Source: Mesorhizobium sp. (GTDB lineage Bacteria; Pseudomonadota; Alphaproteobacteria; Rhizobiales; Rhizobiaceae). Taken from it: DNA of 64,000 nt. A program made the position numbers and the translations under genes. Within the stretch, counting starts at the first letter, position 1, and each line of letters opens with the position of its first letter. Under the pieces are notes generated by a model. It searched no databases and was not told the DNA's origin. It saw nothing but the letters and a program-made list of their open reading frames with translations. This document shows, in pieces, positions 1 through 9,022 of the stretch. The DNA lies in NCBI GenBank assembly GCA_004020315.1, contig SAQG01000037.1, positions 1 to 64,000 on the forward strand, in the 5' to 3' direction.

Positions 1-1089
1 ATAGCTCACAGAGGTCCACACCCTGTCTTGACCTTGGCCAGAGGCCTCGACCACCGTGTCGCCGGCATTGTCGACATAGTATTCGTCGTTGCCGCGATAG
101 CCGATCATGGTGTCGGCACCGCTGCCGCTTAGAGTGTTGGCACCGGCATCTCCCTCGATGGTCTGGGCAGGGTCGTCGGATGGGGGCGTGCCAGGATCGC
201 TAGCTGGAGGCGTGGCAGGATCGCTAACTGGAGGCGTGCCAGTGGTTGGGGGAGTGACGTTCGCGCCCGTGACAGTGTCGCCGCTGCCTGCCTTTTGATA
301 GAGCTGCACCTCGTCGATCTGCATCTGCATCGACGAAGGGGTCGAGCTATCGAGAGCCGTGTGCCATCCGGCCGCGTTCGAATTCGCGACCTGATTGCTC
401 ATGATCAATTCCATTGGCTGATCCGGGATCGAGGCCTGTGCGCTGGTCACTTGCGCCATCTGTTTCCCGTCGAAATACCAGGTGATCGATTGACCGGGCA
501 CCCAGTTGATGCCGTATGTGTGGAAGCCGGCCGTGAGGTCGACGCCGCTGTCGACGACGCCACCGGTTACCCCTGACGGCCCGTGGAGGTGGTAGGAGAA
601 CGCCTGGTTTGCCGGTCCCGAACCGGTAAATCCACCCTCCTGTATATCGATCTCGAAATTGTCGCCGCTGTTGCCTGCGCCTTCGCCGGGCATCAGCCAG
701 AGGGCTGGCCATGCGCCGTCGCCGCTCGGCGCCTTCATGCTGATCTGAAGATAGCCGCCATTGAATTCGAAGTTGCCATAGCTGCTGACGGCGCCGGACG
801 TGACAGGGAATGTCTGTGCCGATCCCTGAGCCACGCCGTTGACGGGCTGTTTGATTGCCGTGAGATTCAACAGCCCATTGCTCACCGTATCTTGGCTCGG
901 CATATCGTATTCGGCATTAAACTGGTTGCCCATCCCACTTCCGCCCGATCCATTGCTGTTCCATGGCCAGCCGTTGGCGGCATTGCTGGTGAGGTAGGTA
1001 TTCCAGTCGCTGTCGAGCGCCGTACCGGAGAAGTTTTCCTCGAATACGAGATCGCTAGAGGCAAAGCCTGCGGGTGCGGAAAGAGTCAT
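1..1089 (-). CDS. Secreted GH16 beta-glycanase with RTX-like C-terminus (partial)
   Basis: The gene runs off the left edge; 363 codons are visible from an ATG at 1089. Residues about 12-265 form a glycoside hydrolase family 16 domain with the catalytic signature EIDIQE (residues 146-151), in which the two glutamates act as nucleophile and acid/base. A Pro/Thr/Asp-rich linker follows (about 277-307), containing two near copies of PPxSDPxT, and then glycine/aspartate-rich sequence (GDAGANTLSGSGADTMIG and YVDNAGDTVVEA) of the RTX calcium-binding type. There is no N-terminal signal peptide, which fits type I secretion through a C-terminal signal, as known for rhizobial ExsH and PlyA. The likely role is trimming or depolymerising the exopolysaccharide made by the neighbouring genes. 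Exact substrate is not visible; succinoglycan-like beta-glucan is inference. Confidence 0.85.
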   Translation of the reverse strand, partial: MTLSAPAGFASSDLVFEENFSGTALDSDWNTYLTSNAANGWPWNSNGSGGSGMGNQFNAEYDMPSQDTVSNGLLNLTAIKQPVNGVAQGSAQTFPVTSGAVSSYGNFEFNGGYLQISMKAPSGDGAWPALWLMPGEGAGNSGDNFEIDIQEGGFTGSGPANQAFSYHLHGPSGVTGGVVDSGVDLTAGFHTYGINWVPGQSITWYFDGKQMAQVTSAQASIPDQPMELIMSNQVANSNAAGWHTALDSSTPSSMQMQIDEVQLYQKAGSGDTVTGANVTPPTTGTPPVSDPATPPASDPGTPPSDDPAQTIEGDAGANTLSGSGADTMIGYRGNDEYYVDNAGDTVVEASGQGQDRVWTSVSY

Positions 1090-1355
1090 TCAGTGTTCCT
1101 CTTTGGCGTTGAAAACAGGGAATTCCACTGCCGCGCATCGCCAAGGCGCGCGACATATCGCATGCTCGCAGTTGGGCACCGCGAGCGGATTTCAAAGTAG
1201 CGGAGATTTGGAAGTCCTCGCCCAGACATTTATTGTCGAGCAAGCTTAACGTTGAACTCGCCATCGAAGGCGAGTTTTGTCGACGGGAATGCTCATCAGG
1301 CTCTCCCTTGAAAGGGGGGCGCTGCCGCGCACGCAAGGTGCTCAGCGGTTCCAGC

Positions 1356-1391
1356 TGCAGCCAAATTTAAGTCTGCAGCCAAATTTAAGTC
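1356..1391. repeat. 18-bp perfect tandem duplication
   Basis: Two identical copies of TGCAGCCAAATTTAAGTC at 1356-1373 and 1374-1391, about 270 bp upstream of the GH16 start. It could be a doubled regulator site or a slippage product; nothing in the sequence decides between these. Confidence 0.8.
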
Positions 1392-1726
1392 GAGCGCAGC
1401 TCTTCCGGCGGACGCGCCGCCAAGCTTGCCATTTAGTAAAAGCACAATAGACCCTTAGTTAATTGCGTTTTTTTGTTCTAATTCCACCCGCGCCCTAAGT
1501 AAAACGCAGGCATTTCCGCTTGCTGACTTATCAGCACACCACCTTGTACTATCGCGCATTGATCACTCAAGGACGATGTACCTAACCCAATCGACCCTAC
1601 TGCCATTTGCGGCGAGAATGAGGCTAGGCGAGAACTTATTAACACCTTCTAATGTAGGGGTGTGTCGAACGGCCGCACCGAAACAGCCTTCCGGACATCC
1701 TACGAAAACCGTGTCCGTCGGCTGAA

Positions 1727-1978
1727 ATGTTGCGCTGGTTTGGGCGCCCGTGGTTCGCATATGAGGTCGTCGAGAAGGACGGCCGGGATGTCTTCCGATG
1801 CTGCGTGGCGGACGAGCCGTCGAGCCTATGGCCGGAGCTGCCGGCCCGGATGTTCGACCGTGCCGTTTGCGCTCCGATGCGCTTGGCCGAGGTCCGCCGT
1901 TGCGGCGTTGGCTACACGCCAGTCTCTACACGTGTTGCTGAGCGACCACGGTGGCGATGTCCGCACCGCTTTCAATGA
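1727..1978 (+). pseudogene. Possible relic of a small mobile-element-associated gene
   Basis: An 83-codon ORF with a protein-like N-terminal half (WFGRPWFAYEVVEKDG, then ELPARMFDRAVCAPMRL). The style recalls short proteins that accompany transposons in rhizobia, where a sequence ending in a WMFD-like segment precedes a short helical tail; here the tail is replaced by low-complexity arginine-rich sequence, as after a frameshift. Recognition is from memory and weak. Confidence 0.25.
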
Positions 1979-2104
1979 TCGAAGGTGGAAGGCTGGGCAC
2001 CGTTATGCAGCGTAGCCCTACAGCATCGAACAGGCCGTTCAATCGCAACGCCAACGCACAGTTCAAACGGGTTCAGCGGTTCAAAACTTAATTCTCCGTG
2101 CTCA

Positions 2105-3172
2105 CTAGCGGTGCGAGCGGTTATCCTGCTGGGAGAAATCGCCAGCCATGGAATGGAACCGTTGTTTCCGCTCTTCGAAAGCGATCAGCTGTGGCTCCTC
2201 CTGCGACCGCGATCGGCGTTCCTGGTCGCGGCGAAAAAATGCAACGGTCGGCTTCAGCCCGTCTTTCAGTCCTATGGTCGGTTTCCAGCCCAATTCGGCT
2301 TTGGCGAGGGAAACATCGGGTCGACGTTGTCTTGGATCGTCGCGGGGTAGCGGCAAATTGACGAGTTTTGACGACGAGCCGGTTTCAGCGAGCACCAGTT
2401 CCGCAAGCTCTCGAATGGTGAATTCTCCACCATTTCCCAAATTGACTGGTCCGGTAAAGGAAGCTCGACTGTCCATGAGGCGTACAAGACCATCTATCAA
2501 GTCATCAACGTAGCAGAATGAACGAGTCTGGGTGCCGTCACCGTAAAGCGTAATCGGCTCGCCGCTGAGTGCTTGAATAATGAAATTGGAAACAACTCGA
2601 CCGTCGGCCCGATGCATCCGCGGGCCGTATGTGTTGAAGATGCGCGCAACCTTGATTTCAAGGCCGCACTGTCGGTGATAATCGAAGAATAACGTTTCGG
2701 CGCAACGCTTTCCCTCATCATAGCAGGACCGAGGACCAATGGGGTTGACATTGCCCCAATAATCCTCGGTTTGAGGATGAACCGCGGGGTCGCCATAGAC
2801 CTCACTTGTCGAAGCCTGCAGAATTCGACATTTGAGCCGCTTGGCGAGGCCCAACGTATTGATCGCGCCTTGCACCGAGGTTTTTGTGGTCTGCACCGGA
2901 TCGTGCTGGTATTGGATGGGCGATGCGGGGCAGGCCAGGTTGTAAATTTCATCGACTTCGACGTATAAGGAAAACGTGATATCGTGGCGCAAAAATTCAA
3001 AGCGCGGGTTTGCGTGCAGATGTTCAATGTTGTGCTTGGTTCCTGTGAAGAGATTGTCCACGCAGAGCACCTCATGACCGTCGGAGAGCAGTCGATCTAT
3101 TAGGTGGGAGCCCAGAAAGCCGGCTCCCCCAGTGACCAAAACGCGTTTGCGACTTTCATAAATCCGCGGCAT
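2105..3172 (-). CDS. UDP-glucuronate decarboxylase (UDP-xylose synthase)
   Basis: A 355-residue short-chain dehydrogenase/reductase of the extended NAD-dependent epimerase family. The Rossmann motif [11 protein letters not shown] lies at residues 14-24, the catalytic STSEVYGDP at 121-129 and YDEGK (Tyr151, Lys155). IFNTYGPRM followed by DGRVVSNFI is the typical UXS segment. It decarboxylates UDP-glucuronate to UDP-xylose in the cytoplasm, supplying a pentose donor for polysaccharide assembly. A clear ribosome binding site (AAGGAG) precedes the ATG at 3172. After about residue 315 the protein carries a charged tail of roughly 40 residues (many Arg, Glu, Gln) not typical of the family. A decayed second copy of the same gene lies at 21296-21512. 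Confidence 0.9.
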   Translation of the reverse strand: MPRIYESRKRVLVTGGAGFLGSHLIDRLLSDGHEVLCVDNLFTGTKHNIEHLHANPRFEFLRHDITFSLYVEVDEIYNLACPASPIQYQHDPVQTTKTSVQGAINTLGLAKRLKCRILQASTSEVYGDPAVHPQTEDYWGNVNPIGPRSCYDEGKRCAETLFFDYHRQCGLEIKVARIFNTYGPRMHRADGRVVSNFIIQALSGEPITLYGDGTQTRSFCYVDDLIDGLVRLMDSRASFTGPVNLGNGGEFTIRELAELVLAETGSSSKLVNLPLPRDDPRQRRPDVSLAKAELGWKPTIGLKDGLKPTVAFFRRDQERRSRSQEEPQLIAFEERKQRFHSMAGDFSQQDNRSHR

Positions 3173-3230
3173 GTGAATCTCCTTGCGAAACGAATAGGTT
3201 GACGCTGCATTGTGCCAGTAGCGGCGCCAG

Positions 3231-4190
3231 TCACGTCCTGGACGTAACGCCCTTCTGTTCCGAGGCTATCTTTGGACCCTGCGAGATGGCGGCCCGTGCT
3301 CGCGCCTGCGTGTAAGCAATTGAAGTGGTCGCCAATCCGACAAGGATGGCGAGCGCCTGGCCGATCCTGCCGGTCGCTGCGTATTCGAGTACCGAGCGCC
3401 CCAGAGTAAGAACGTAAAGCCGCTCGGAATCCAGCCCGTCCTTAGTCCCCGCTAAGCCTACGAGTACCGCTTTGGAGGTCCCCTCCATGCGGCACCGATG
3501 GAGGAAATACTTCCAGGTCGTGCGTTCCGCTGTAACCACATGGCGAACGCTGGCCTCGGGTTTGTATATCCATACGCCTCCAATTTTTTTTGTGGCGCGG
3601 ATACAAAACTCGGTGTCGTCGCATGTATTGGCTGAGCCCCTACCGCCGCCGATGCGTCCCATTTGACCGGCAAACCCGCCGCAGCCATGCAGCACTTCGG
3701 CGCGCACTGACATGTTCGCGCCTATCACATTACGCACTTCGCCACCATTTCGTACCCGCATTCCGCGATAGGTGCAGCCGATGATCCAGTTGAATTCAGG
3801 CGGGAACCACCAGGGCCGAGGTTTGCGCCATAGAGGCTCAATGCGTCCGCCGACGCCAAGCACGCGCGGATCGGCGTAGGGCACCAGCAACTCTTCTAGC
3901 CAGCGCTCATCGGCAATCGCATCGTCGTCGAGAAATGCCACAACCGGTGCGGTTGCCAATCCGGCACCCGTGACGCGACCGCCGCACAGTCCACGCACGT
4001 TATTGTTAGGTGTGACGACGATACCCTCGATCTCGCGCCGGGCTCGCTTTAAGAGAGCCTTATTGTTGTCGACGACGAGAATGATCTCGCGGGCGGGGCT
4101 GGTCTGGTTGCGCACCGACGCGATAGCCGCGTTCAAATCGTCCCAGCGATCGAGTGTGTAGGCGCAGATGACAACCGACGCATCGATCAT
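3231..4190 (-). CDS. Family 2 glycosyltransferase
   Basis: A 319-residue GT-A fold glycosyltransferase. The N-terminal [19 protein letters not shown] is followed by the nucleotide-binding region and the metal-binding LDDDA (about residue 95), then by a [10 protein letters not shown] segment that matches the acceptor-side acidic motif of GT2 enzymes. A hydrophobic stretch near the C-terminus may touch the membrane. The start at 4190 is chosen because it overlaps the stop of the upstream mini-ORF as ATGA and begins with the standard family N-terminus; a longer reading into 4544 has no family similarity. It forms one translationally coupled unit with the GH5 gene and the 52-codon fragment upstream. 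Donor sugar and linkage cannot be read from the sequence. Confidence 0.85.
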   Translation of the reverse strand: MIDASVVICAYTLDRWDDLNAAIASVRNQTSPAREIILVVDNNKALLKRARREIEGIVVTPNNNVRGLCGGRVTGAGLATAPVVAFLDDDAIADERWLEELLVPYADPRVLGVGGRIEPLWRKPRPWWFPPEFNWIIGCTYRGMRVRNGGEVRNVIGANMSVRAEVLHGCGGFAGQMGRIGGGRGSANTCDDTEFCIRATKKIGGVWIYKPEASVRHVVTAERTTWKYFLHRCRMEGTSKAVLVGLAGTKDGLDSERLYVLTLGRSVLEYAATGRIGQALAILVGLATTSIAYTQARARAAISQGPKIASEQKGVTSRT

Positions 4191-4345
4191 GGCTGCCGGT
4201 TCCTTTCGCGGGCCTGTTGAATTGCGGCTATTACGACGATATCGCGCGGGGCGCGCATTTGGGTGCTGACGGACCCGACCGCACGCTTCAACTCGTCCCA
4301 GCGGTCGAGCGTGCGCGCGCAGATCACGACGGAGACTTCGGTCAT
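4187..4345 (-). pseudogene. 52-codon N-terminal duplicate of the adjacent GT2
   Basis: The ORF starts MTEVSVVICARTLDRWDEL and aligns almost residue for residue with the first about 38 residues of the downstream glycosyltransferase, then diverges and stops. Its start overlaps the stop of the GH5 gene (ATGA at 4342-4345) and its stop overlaps the start of the intact GT2 (ATGA at 4187-4190), so ribosomes could pass from GH5 to GT2 through it. It is too short to be an enzyme. It is either the stub of a tandem GT2 gene collapsed by deletion or a kept coupling peptide. Confidence 0.7.
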
Positions 4346-5589
4346 GGGACTTCCCGGATGGTTTCTGAGGCCCGGCGGGTCTCGCGGGGCTGCGCCGCCC
4401 GGGCCGTCGCGGCTTTGAGGATATTCCAAATCGCGCTTCCGTCGTTGCGGATATCGAACTGGTCGTATTCGTCGACGGGATAACGTCCGCTGTCCTGCCG
4501 GGATACCAGCCGCCACACCATCCAGCCGGCGCAGTTGCGATCACGCGTCAGCGTGTCGAGCCACATGGCGTAAGCTGCAGCCACGTTCTGATTGGAGCGG
4601 GCATGGCCGAACTCTTCCAGAAGCACCGGCTTCTTGGCGCGGGCCGCCAGCTGGCAGAACTCGGGGATCATATCGTTGAATTGCTGGACCGTCAGCTTGT
4701 TATAGAGCGGGTAGCCGTGCCAGGTCCCGAAATCGAGAGTCGGGATCGTCAAATCGGCTAGCTTCGGGTCGAGAATGTTAGCATGCCCTGAGCTGACAAG
4801 GTGATTGGAATCGAGGGACTTGACGTAAGCCGACATTTCGCCAGTCCAGGCCAACCGCAAAGCCTCTGGCTGCGCATTGCCTTCGTTCATCAGCTCCCAG
4901 GCCATGATGGTCGGGTCGTCCCGGTAGGCGAGCCCGGTGAGCGGGTTGACGCGTTGCACGAGGTGGCGGACCCAGGCCCTGTAGTCCCGCTTCGTGCGTG
5001 GGTCATCAAAGAAAAACGTGGATTCGTCTTGGCTCCCATACCAGGCCCGCATCTGCTGGGCGCCACCCGTGTAGGCCCAGAAATCCAGGACGGCGATGAT
5101 GAGCCTGAGGCGTCGCTTGCCGGCCTCGGCGATGAGGAAATCAACCTTCTGCATGCCGTTGGCGCCGTCATTGATCGCCATCCTGTTTTGACTCGGATCC
5201 CAGTGGAGCAGGTATGTGCCCTTGACCGCGAGATTGCTGGCTTCGCCTTCAAGCCGCCAATCCCAGATCGTGGGCTTGCTTCCGTCGAGCGACCCGATCA
5301 CCGGCTGGAGGAAGGTGCGGACCACATTGGCGCCCATCGCCACCGCGTCGTCGAGAACGCGGGTGACCTCATCCTGCGACCCGTAGGTCAGATAGTGGTT
5401 GTTCACGCCGGTCACGAAGAACGGCCTGCCGTCCAACGTAAAGTGCGTTCCGGAAGTCTTGATGAAGGACGTTGCAGACGGATCATCCGCGGCGCTCACG
5501 ACTGCCGGAACGGACAGCAACGCGAACACGAGCGCACACAACCACGCCCTGCGCAGCCCGTATTTCGCCCGTCGCCACTCGATCATCAT
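4342..5589 (-). CDS. Secreted GH5-type glycanase (beta-mannanase-like)
   Basis: 415 residues with an N-terminal signal peptide (basic residues, then WLCALVFALLSVPAVVSA, cleavage near residue 33). The (beta/alpha)8 domain carries the GH5 signatures: acid/base Glu236 in MAWELMNEG and nucleophile Glu326 in LLEEFG. The layout, with a FVTGVNNHYL start and a WHGYP segment, is closest to endo-beta-mannanases of GH5_7. A strong GGAGGG site lies just upstream of two adjacent ATG codons (5589 and 5586). It probably acts in the periplasm or outside the cell, cutting or editing the polymer made by this locus. Its stop overlaps the start of the GT2 fragment, so it heads a coupled unit. Mannan specificity is inference. 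Confidence 0.85.
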   Translation of the reverse strand: MMIEWRRAKYGLRRAWLCALVFALLSVPAVVSAADDPSATSFIKTSGTHFTLDGRPFFVTGVNNHYLTYGSQDEVTRVLDDAVAMGANVVRTFLQPVIGSLDGSKPTIWDWRLEGEASNLAVKGTYLLHWDPSQNRMAINDGANGMQKVDFLIAEAGKRRLRLIIAVLDFWAYTGGAQQMRAWYGSQDESTFFFDDPRTKRDYRAWVRHLVQRVNPLTGLAYRDDPTIMAWELMNEGNAQPEALRLAWTGEMSAYVKSLDSNHLVSSGHANILDPKLADLTIPTLDFGTWHGYPLYNKLTVQQFNDMIPEFCQLAARAKKPVLLEEFGHARSNQNVAAAYAMWLDTLTRDRNCAGWMVWRLVSRQDSGRYPVDEYDQFDIRNDGSAIWNILKAATARAAQPRETRRASETIREVP

Positions 5590-5932
5590 CCCTCCACATG
5601 ACCCTTGCCGAAGCCACAGGGCAAGAACCCCGAAGGATTACCTCCTCTGACCTCGCACAGCCCGGCATCGTTCGGGCATAGTGGTGCTTGGCCGATTCCG
5701 GTCGCTCGAGTATGGACCCGTGCTGTCAGGCATCTCCCAATCAAGTGTTCGGCTCCCCACATGGCGAGTCCCCGCAACCGCAGCAGGTGGAAACCATCCT
5801 CCCGCTGCGGCTTTCCATCTGCCGCCTTTGGTTCGCCGCCCGCGGCGGAGTCCAGTATAGGCGGATCGCCTGAGGTGGTTCTCGTCGAAGCTGTGAGCTG
5901 GCGTCCTTTTGAAATCCGCCGTGAGAACAACA
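5590..5932. promoter_or_regulatory. Divergent intergenic region, GH5 unit / GINT1-like gene
   Basis: This 340-bp stretch separates the leftward GH5-GT2 unit from the rightward 5933 gene and must hold both promoters. No well-placed sigma-70 boxes or long dyads stand out by eye. Confidence 0.4.
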
Positions 5933-7588
5933 ATGCGCATTTGCCTGAGTCTCGATCCGTCCCGGCTACTGCGGTGGCACCTCTGGCTGGCAGAAGCGCT
6001 CGCTGAAGTGCCCGGCAACGAAGTCTTCTGCGCTTTGGCGGCCGGCCGCCGCCCGCTGCCGTTAATCTGCCGTCTGCTGCTCGAACTCGAACGACTGGTC
6101 TATGGCTTTCGCGGGAACGGCGCCATCGACCCAGTCGAGGCGGCGCTGCGGTGCCTGCCGCCGCCTCCGGCCGACCAAGTGGATGTGGTGATCGATTTGA
6201 GCGGGGCAGATTCGCTCCCGGCGGGGCGGCGCGTGCTCACCCCGGTCTTCAACGGCGCACCCGGCGAGATCGGAGTCGTGGCGGCCTGGATGAATCATCA
6301 GGATCTTCTCGTCGACCTGCATGACACGGCGCGCCCGTTGCGGCCGTGGACGGCGCGTCCGGCCAGTAGAGACCGTGAAGTGTTGGCAGCGAGGCTCGAC
6401 AGCGCCCTTTCCTGCGCTGTGCCGCTGATCCTCAAAGCCCTGTGCGAGGAAACTGGTTCAGCTGCGTCCGGTATCCCCGGTCCACGGACGGCAGTGCCTT
6501 CGTTTGGCGCGCTTTCGGCGCTTGCAAGGGCGACCGGCACGGTTGCATCGAAGGCGATCGGGCTTTTGGATGTCCTGGCGAGGGGCGGCAGGATGTGGGG
6601 GATTGGCTGGCGCTTCGATGAATCGGCGAGCCTGCTCGACAAAGGCGAAGCAGCCTTCCGGGTGCTCACCGGAAATGCCGACAGCTATCTTGCCGACCCG
6701 TTCCCGTTCCGGCACCAGGGGCAGGATTTCATCTTTGTCGAACAGTACCTCTACTCGAAGAACCGGGGGTGCATCGCGGTCGTGACAGTGAACCGGGACG
6801 GGACAGCCGGCGCATCCCGGATCGTCGTAGAAGAACCGCATCACCTCTCGTACCCGTTCGTGTTCGAGCAGGATGGGCAGATCTGGATGATCCCCGAATC
6901 GGGGGCGGCCAAGAATGTCAGCCTCTACAGGGCAGTGGAATTCCCTTACCGGTGGAGGCGGGAGGCCTGCCTCATGGAAGGCATCGAGGGCTACGATACC
7001 ACGCCGCTCTGCCATGAGGGCGGCTTTTGGTTTTTCGTCAGCCCAAGACTTTGGAGGTCCACCTCCTGGGATGTCCTCAGCCTCTACCGTGCCGAGAGCC
7101 TGACCGGGTCTTGGACGCCCCATGCCGCCAATCCCGTCCTGCTCGATGCAAGGATCAGCCGCCCCGCAGGCGCCGTCATCCGACACGGCGGACGCACGCT
7201 GCGCCCGGTCCAAGACTGCGCGCGCGGTTATGGCGGCGCGGTGACGTTCTGCCAGATCGATGCGCTCGGCGCGTCGGAGTTTGCCCAGACCCCGGTCGGT
7301 CGTATTTGGTCCGGAGCGTTGGGGTGTCACACCTACAACCGCCGGTCTGGCTTGGAGGTGATCGACCTGTTCGGGCATATCCGGGGTTTGCGAGAGGTCA
7401 CGACCTCGTATCGTTTGCTGGTACCCGACGCGCCAGTCTCGGGACCGCGTGGGGTCTCGGGACCGCATGGGCAGTCCCTCTCTTGGCCTGTCTCGTCCGG
7501 GTTAGCTACCCGTAGCCAGGCGGTCGAGCGCAAGGTACCCCGCCTGCGAAGGGTCGGGCGCGCTCGACCCTTCTCGGGCACAGAATAA
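5933..7588 (+). CDS. GINT1-like protein (glucosamine inositolphosphorylceramide transferase family)
   Basis: 551 residues from the ATG at 5933, which has GTGAGAAC just upstream; a TTG eight codons earlier (5909) is possible. The N-terminal part resembles a formyltransferase/glycosyltransferase-like Rossmann region. From about residue 245 the repeated pattern DPFPFRHQGQDFIFVEQY, YPFVFEQDGQIWMIPES and TTPLCHEGGFWFFVS is a five-bladed beta-propeller of the sort found in GINT1-type transferases and GH43-like proteins. In plants GINT1 adds glucosamine to sphingolipids; bacterial members are found in polysaccharide loci and are uncharacterised. The last about 50 residues are Arg/Ser/Pro-rich and low in complexity, perhaps an extension past the original stop. 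It stands alone, divergent from the GH5 unit. Confidence 0.65.
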   Translation: MRICLSLDPSRLLRWHLWLAEALAEVPGNEVFCALAAGRRPLPLICRLLLELERLVYGFRGNGAIDPVEAALRCLPPPPADQVDVVIDLSGADSLPAGRRVLTPVFNGAPGEIGVVAAWMNHQDLLVDLHDTARPLRPWTARPASRDREVLAARLDSALSCAVPLILKALCEETGSAASGIPGPRTAVPSFGALSALARATGTVASKAIGLLDVLARGGRMWGIGWRFDESASLLDKGEAAFRVLTGNADSYLADPFPFRHQGQDFIFVEQYLYSKNRGCIAVVTVNRDGTAGASRIVVEEPHHLSYPFVFEQDGQIWMIPESGAAKNVSLYRAVEFPYRWRREACLMEGIEGYDTTPLCHEGGFWFFVSPRLWRSTSWDVLSLYRAESLTGSWTPHAANPVLLDARISRPAGAVIRHGGRTLRPVQDCARGYGGAVTFCQIDALGASEFAQTPVGRIWSGALGCHTYNRRSGLEVIDLFGHIRGLREVTTSYRLLVPDAPVSGPRGVSGPHGQSLSWPVSSGLATRSQAVERKVPRLRRVGRARPFSGTE

Positions 7589-8000
7589 GCTCGGAAATCA
7601 CGGCCGAGTGAAGGAGCGAGCCCACCTGCACTTCGCAGCTTCTGGCTCGCTCAGTAGAAATTGTCGCTTGTGAGCTAGTGCCGGCCGCGGGTCGATGGAT
7701 GTCCTCGCTGGCGTTGAAGGTGGCCCCAGAGGTCTAAACGGGTTTGGCAACGCTGCCAACACAGCTGCTGAAGATGATCGGTGCCGCTGCCGTACTATCC
7801 GCGCTGGTGGTATGGGCTGGAAATAACCTGAAGGGATACCCCAAAAGAGCTAATCATCTATTGTCTTTTCCTAATCATCCATCGTCCTTCCATTTCAGAT
7901 CTGCATAAGTAATGCTCGCATAACAAACTAAGATTAGGGGGCTGCACGCGTACCGATCTTCTTTCATCTCATCTTCATTTCATTAGGCCGGAGCCCGCAT
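7589..8000. other. Intergenic stretch with a 21-bp-spaced direct repeat
   Basis: About 410 bp without a gene. The part from about 7840 on is AT-rich against its surroundings and contains CTAATCATCTATTGTC (7850-7865) and CTAATCATCCATCGTC (7871-7886), two near-identical 16-mers set two helical turns apart. The probable promoter of the glycosyltransferase run at 8204-15491 lies here, and the repeat could be an operator. Confidence 0.5.
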
Positions 8001-8207
8001 ATGGTTGGATCAAGCACATCCGTGGCTGTGGCGGTCATTGGAGCTGGCCCCCACGGCTTGTCGCTAGCCGCGCATTTGCGTGCGCGCGATGTCGAGCACC
8101 GGACGTATCACCCGGCCCATCATCTCGCCCGATACCTATCGGCAGTCCTGGCGCGCTTTCAGCCCGCCCTCTGGGTTTCATCGTACGACCTCAAAGCGCT
8201 GCCATGA
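8001..8207 (+). pseudogene. N-terminal stub of an FAD/NAD(P)-binding oxidoreductase
   Basis: 68 codons. Residues 8-28 carry the dinucleotide-binding motif VIGAGPHGLSLAAHLRARDV typical of FAD-dependent monooxygenases, but the reading then passes into unrelated sequence and stops. A complete enzyme would need about 400 residues or more. Its stop overlaps the start of the next gene as ATGA (8204-8207), so even as a stub it could deliver ribosomes to the GT2 gene. Another FAD enzyme relic lies at 17105. Confidence 0.65.
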
Positions 8208-9022
8208 ACGCCCGTCTTTCCAGCATTGTCGCCCCCATCGGTGCCGCATCGCCGCCTGACCCGATCAATTTCGCGCTGCGGCGATCGTTGACTCTGCCCC
8301 GAGTCAGCTTCGTCGTCCCGACGCTCAATGAAGCCGAGAACCTCCCTTGGCTTCTGCCGCGCATCCCCAAATGGGCGCATGAGATCATTATCGTGGATGG
8401 TCGTTCGACCGACGACACGGTCGCGGTCGCGCGCCGCCTGCGCGAGGACGTGAAGGTTGTCATGGAACCCCGGCGGGGCAAGGGCGCTGCACTGCAAGCG
8501 GGATTCCTGGCCGCCACCGGCGACATCATCGTCATGCTGGACGCCGACGGCTCCATGGTCCCGGAGGAGGCGATCGTGTTTGTCAGTGCGCTGATGGCCG
8601 GCGCGGATCTCGTCAAGGGTTCACGCTTTATCCAGGGCGCCGGCACCGGTGACATGTCGCTGTTCCGGATGTTCGGCAACACGGGGCTGACCCTGTTCGT
8701 GCGGCTGCTCTATGGCGGTTGGTTCTCCGATCTATGCTACGGATACATAGCCTTCTGGACCAAGCACGTCGCCACGCTGAACTGCGATTGCGACGGGTTC
8801 GAGATCGAGACCCTCATCAACGTGCGAGCCTTGAAGAACCACCTCAATATCGTCGAGGTGGCGAGTTTCGAGGCTCCCCGCATCAGCGGTGTGAGCCATC
8901 TGCGCGCCATCCCGGACGGCTGGCGCGTCCTGAAAACCATCCTGCGCGAGAGGGTGCACTCACAGCACAGGGGGAGCGCGACTGCCTGTGATGCCGGTGG
9001 ACAAACCCGATGCGAATCCTGA
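8204..9022 (+). CDS. Family 2 glycosyltransferase, DPM1/DPG-synthase-like
   Basis: 272 residues. The central domain reads SFVVPTLNEAENLPWLLPRIP, then IIIVDGRSTDDT and the metal-binding MLDADGS, typical of dolichol/undecaprenyl-phosphate sugar synthases. FSDLCYGYIAFW at about residue 180 and a following CDGFEIE segment are also family hallmarks. There are no C-terminal membrane helices, so the protein probably sits at the inner face of the membrane, making a lipid-linked sugar. That would suit the GT-C-like membrane protein two genes downstream, which would use such donors. It overlaps the next gene by 13 bp, so they are co-translated. Confidence 0.85.
   Translation: MNARLSSIVAPIGAASPPDPINFALRRSLTLPRVSFVVPTLNEAENLPWLLPRIPKWAHEIIIVDGRSTDDTVAVARRLREDVKVVMEPRRGKGAALQAGFLAATGDIIVMLDADGSMVPEEAIVFVSALMAGADLVKGSRFIQGAGTGDMSLFRMFGNTGLTLFVRLLYGGWFSDLCYGYIAFWTKHVATLNCDCDGFEIETLINVRALKNHLNIVEVASFEAPRISGVSHLRAIPDGWRVLKTILRERVHSQHRGSATACDAGGQTRCES

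Larger units (their letters stand above)
1090..2104. other. Gene-poor stretch between GH16 and UDP-glucuronate decarboxylase
   Basis: About 1 kb without a convincing intact gene. It holds an 18-bp tandem repeat (1356-1391), an AT-rich segment around 1432-1500 that may carry the promoter of the GH16 gene, and a short ORF at 1727-1978 that may be a relic. Its patchy look matches the other decayed spots in this locus. Confidence 0.6.
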
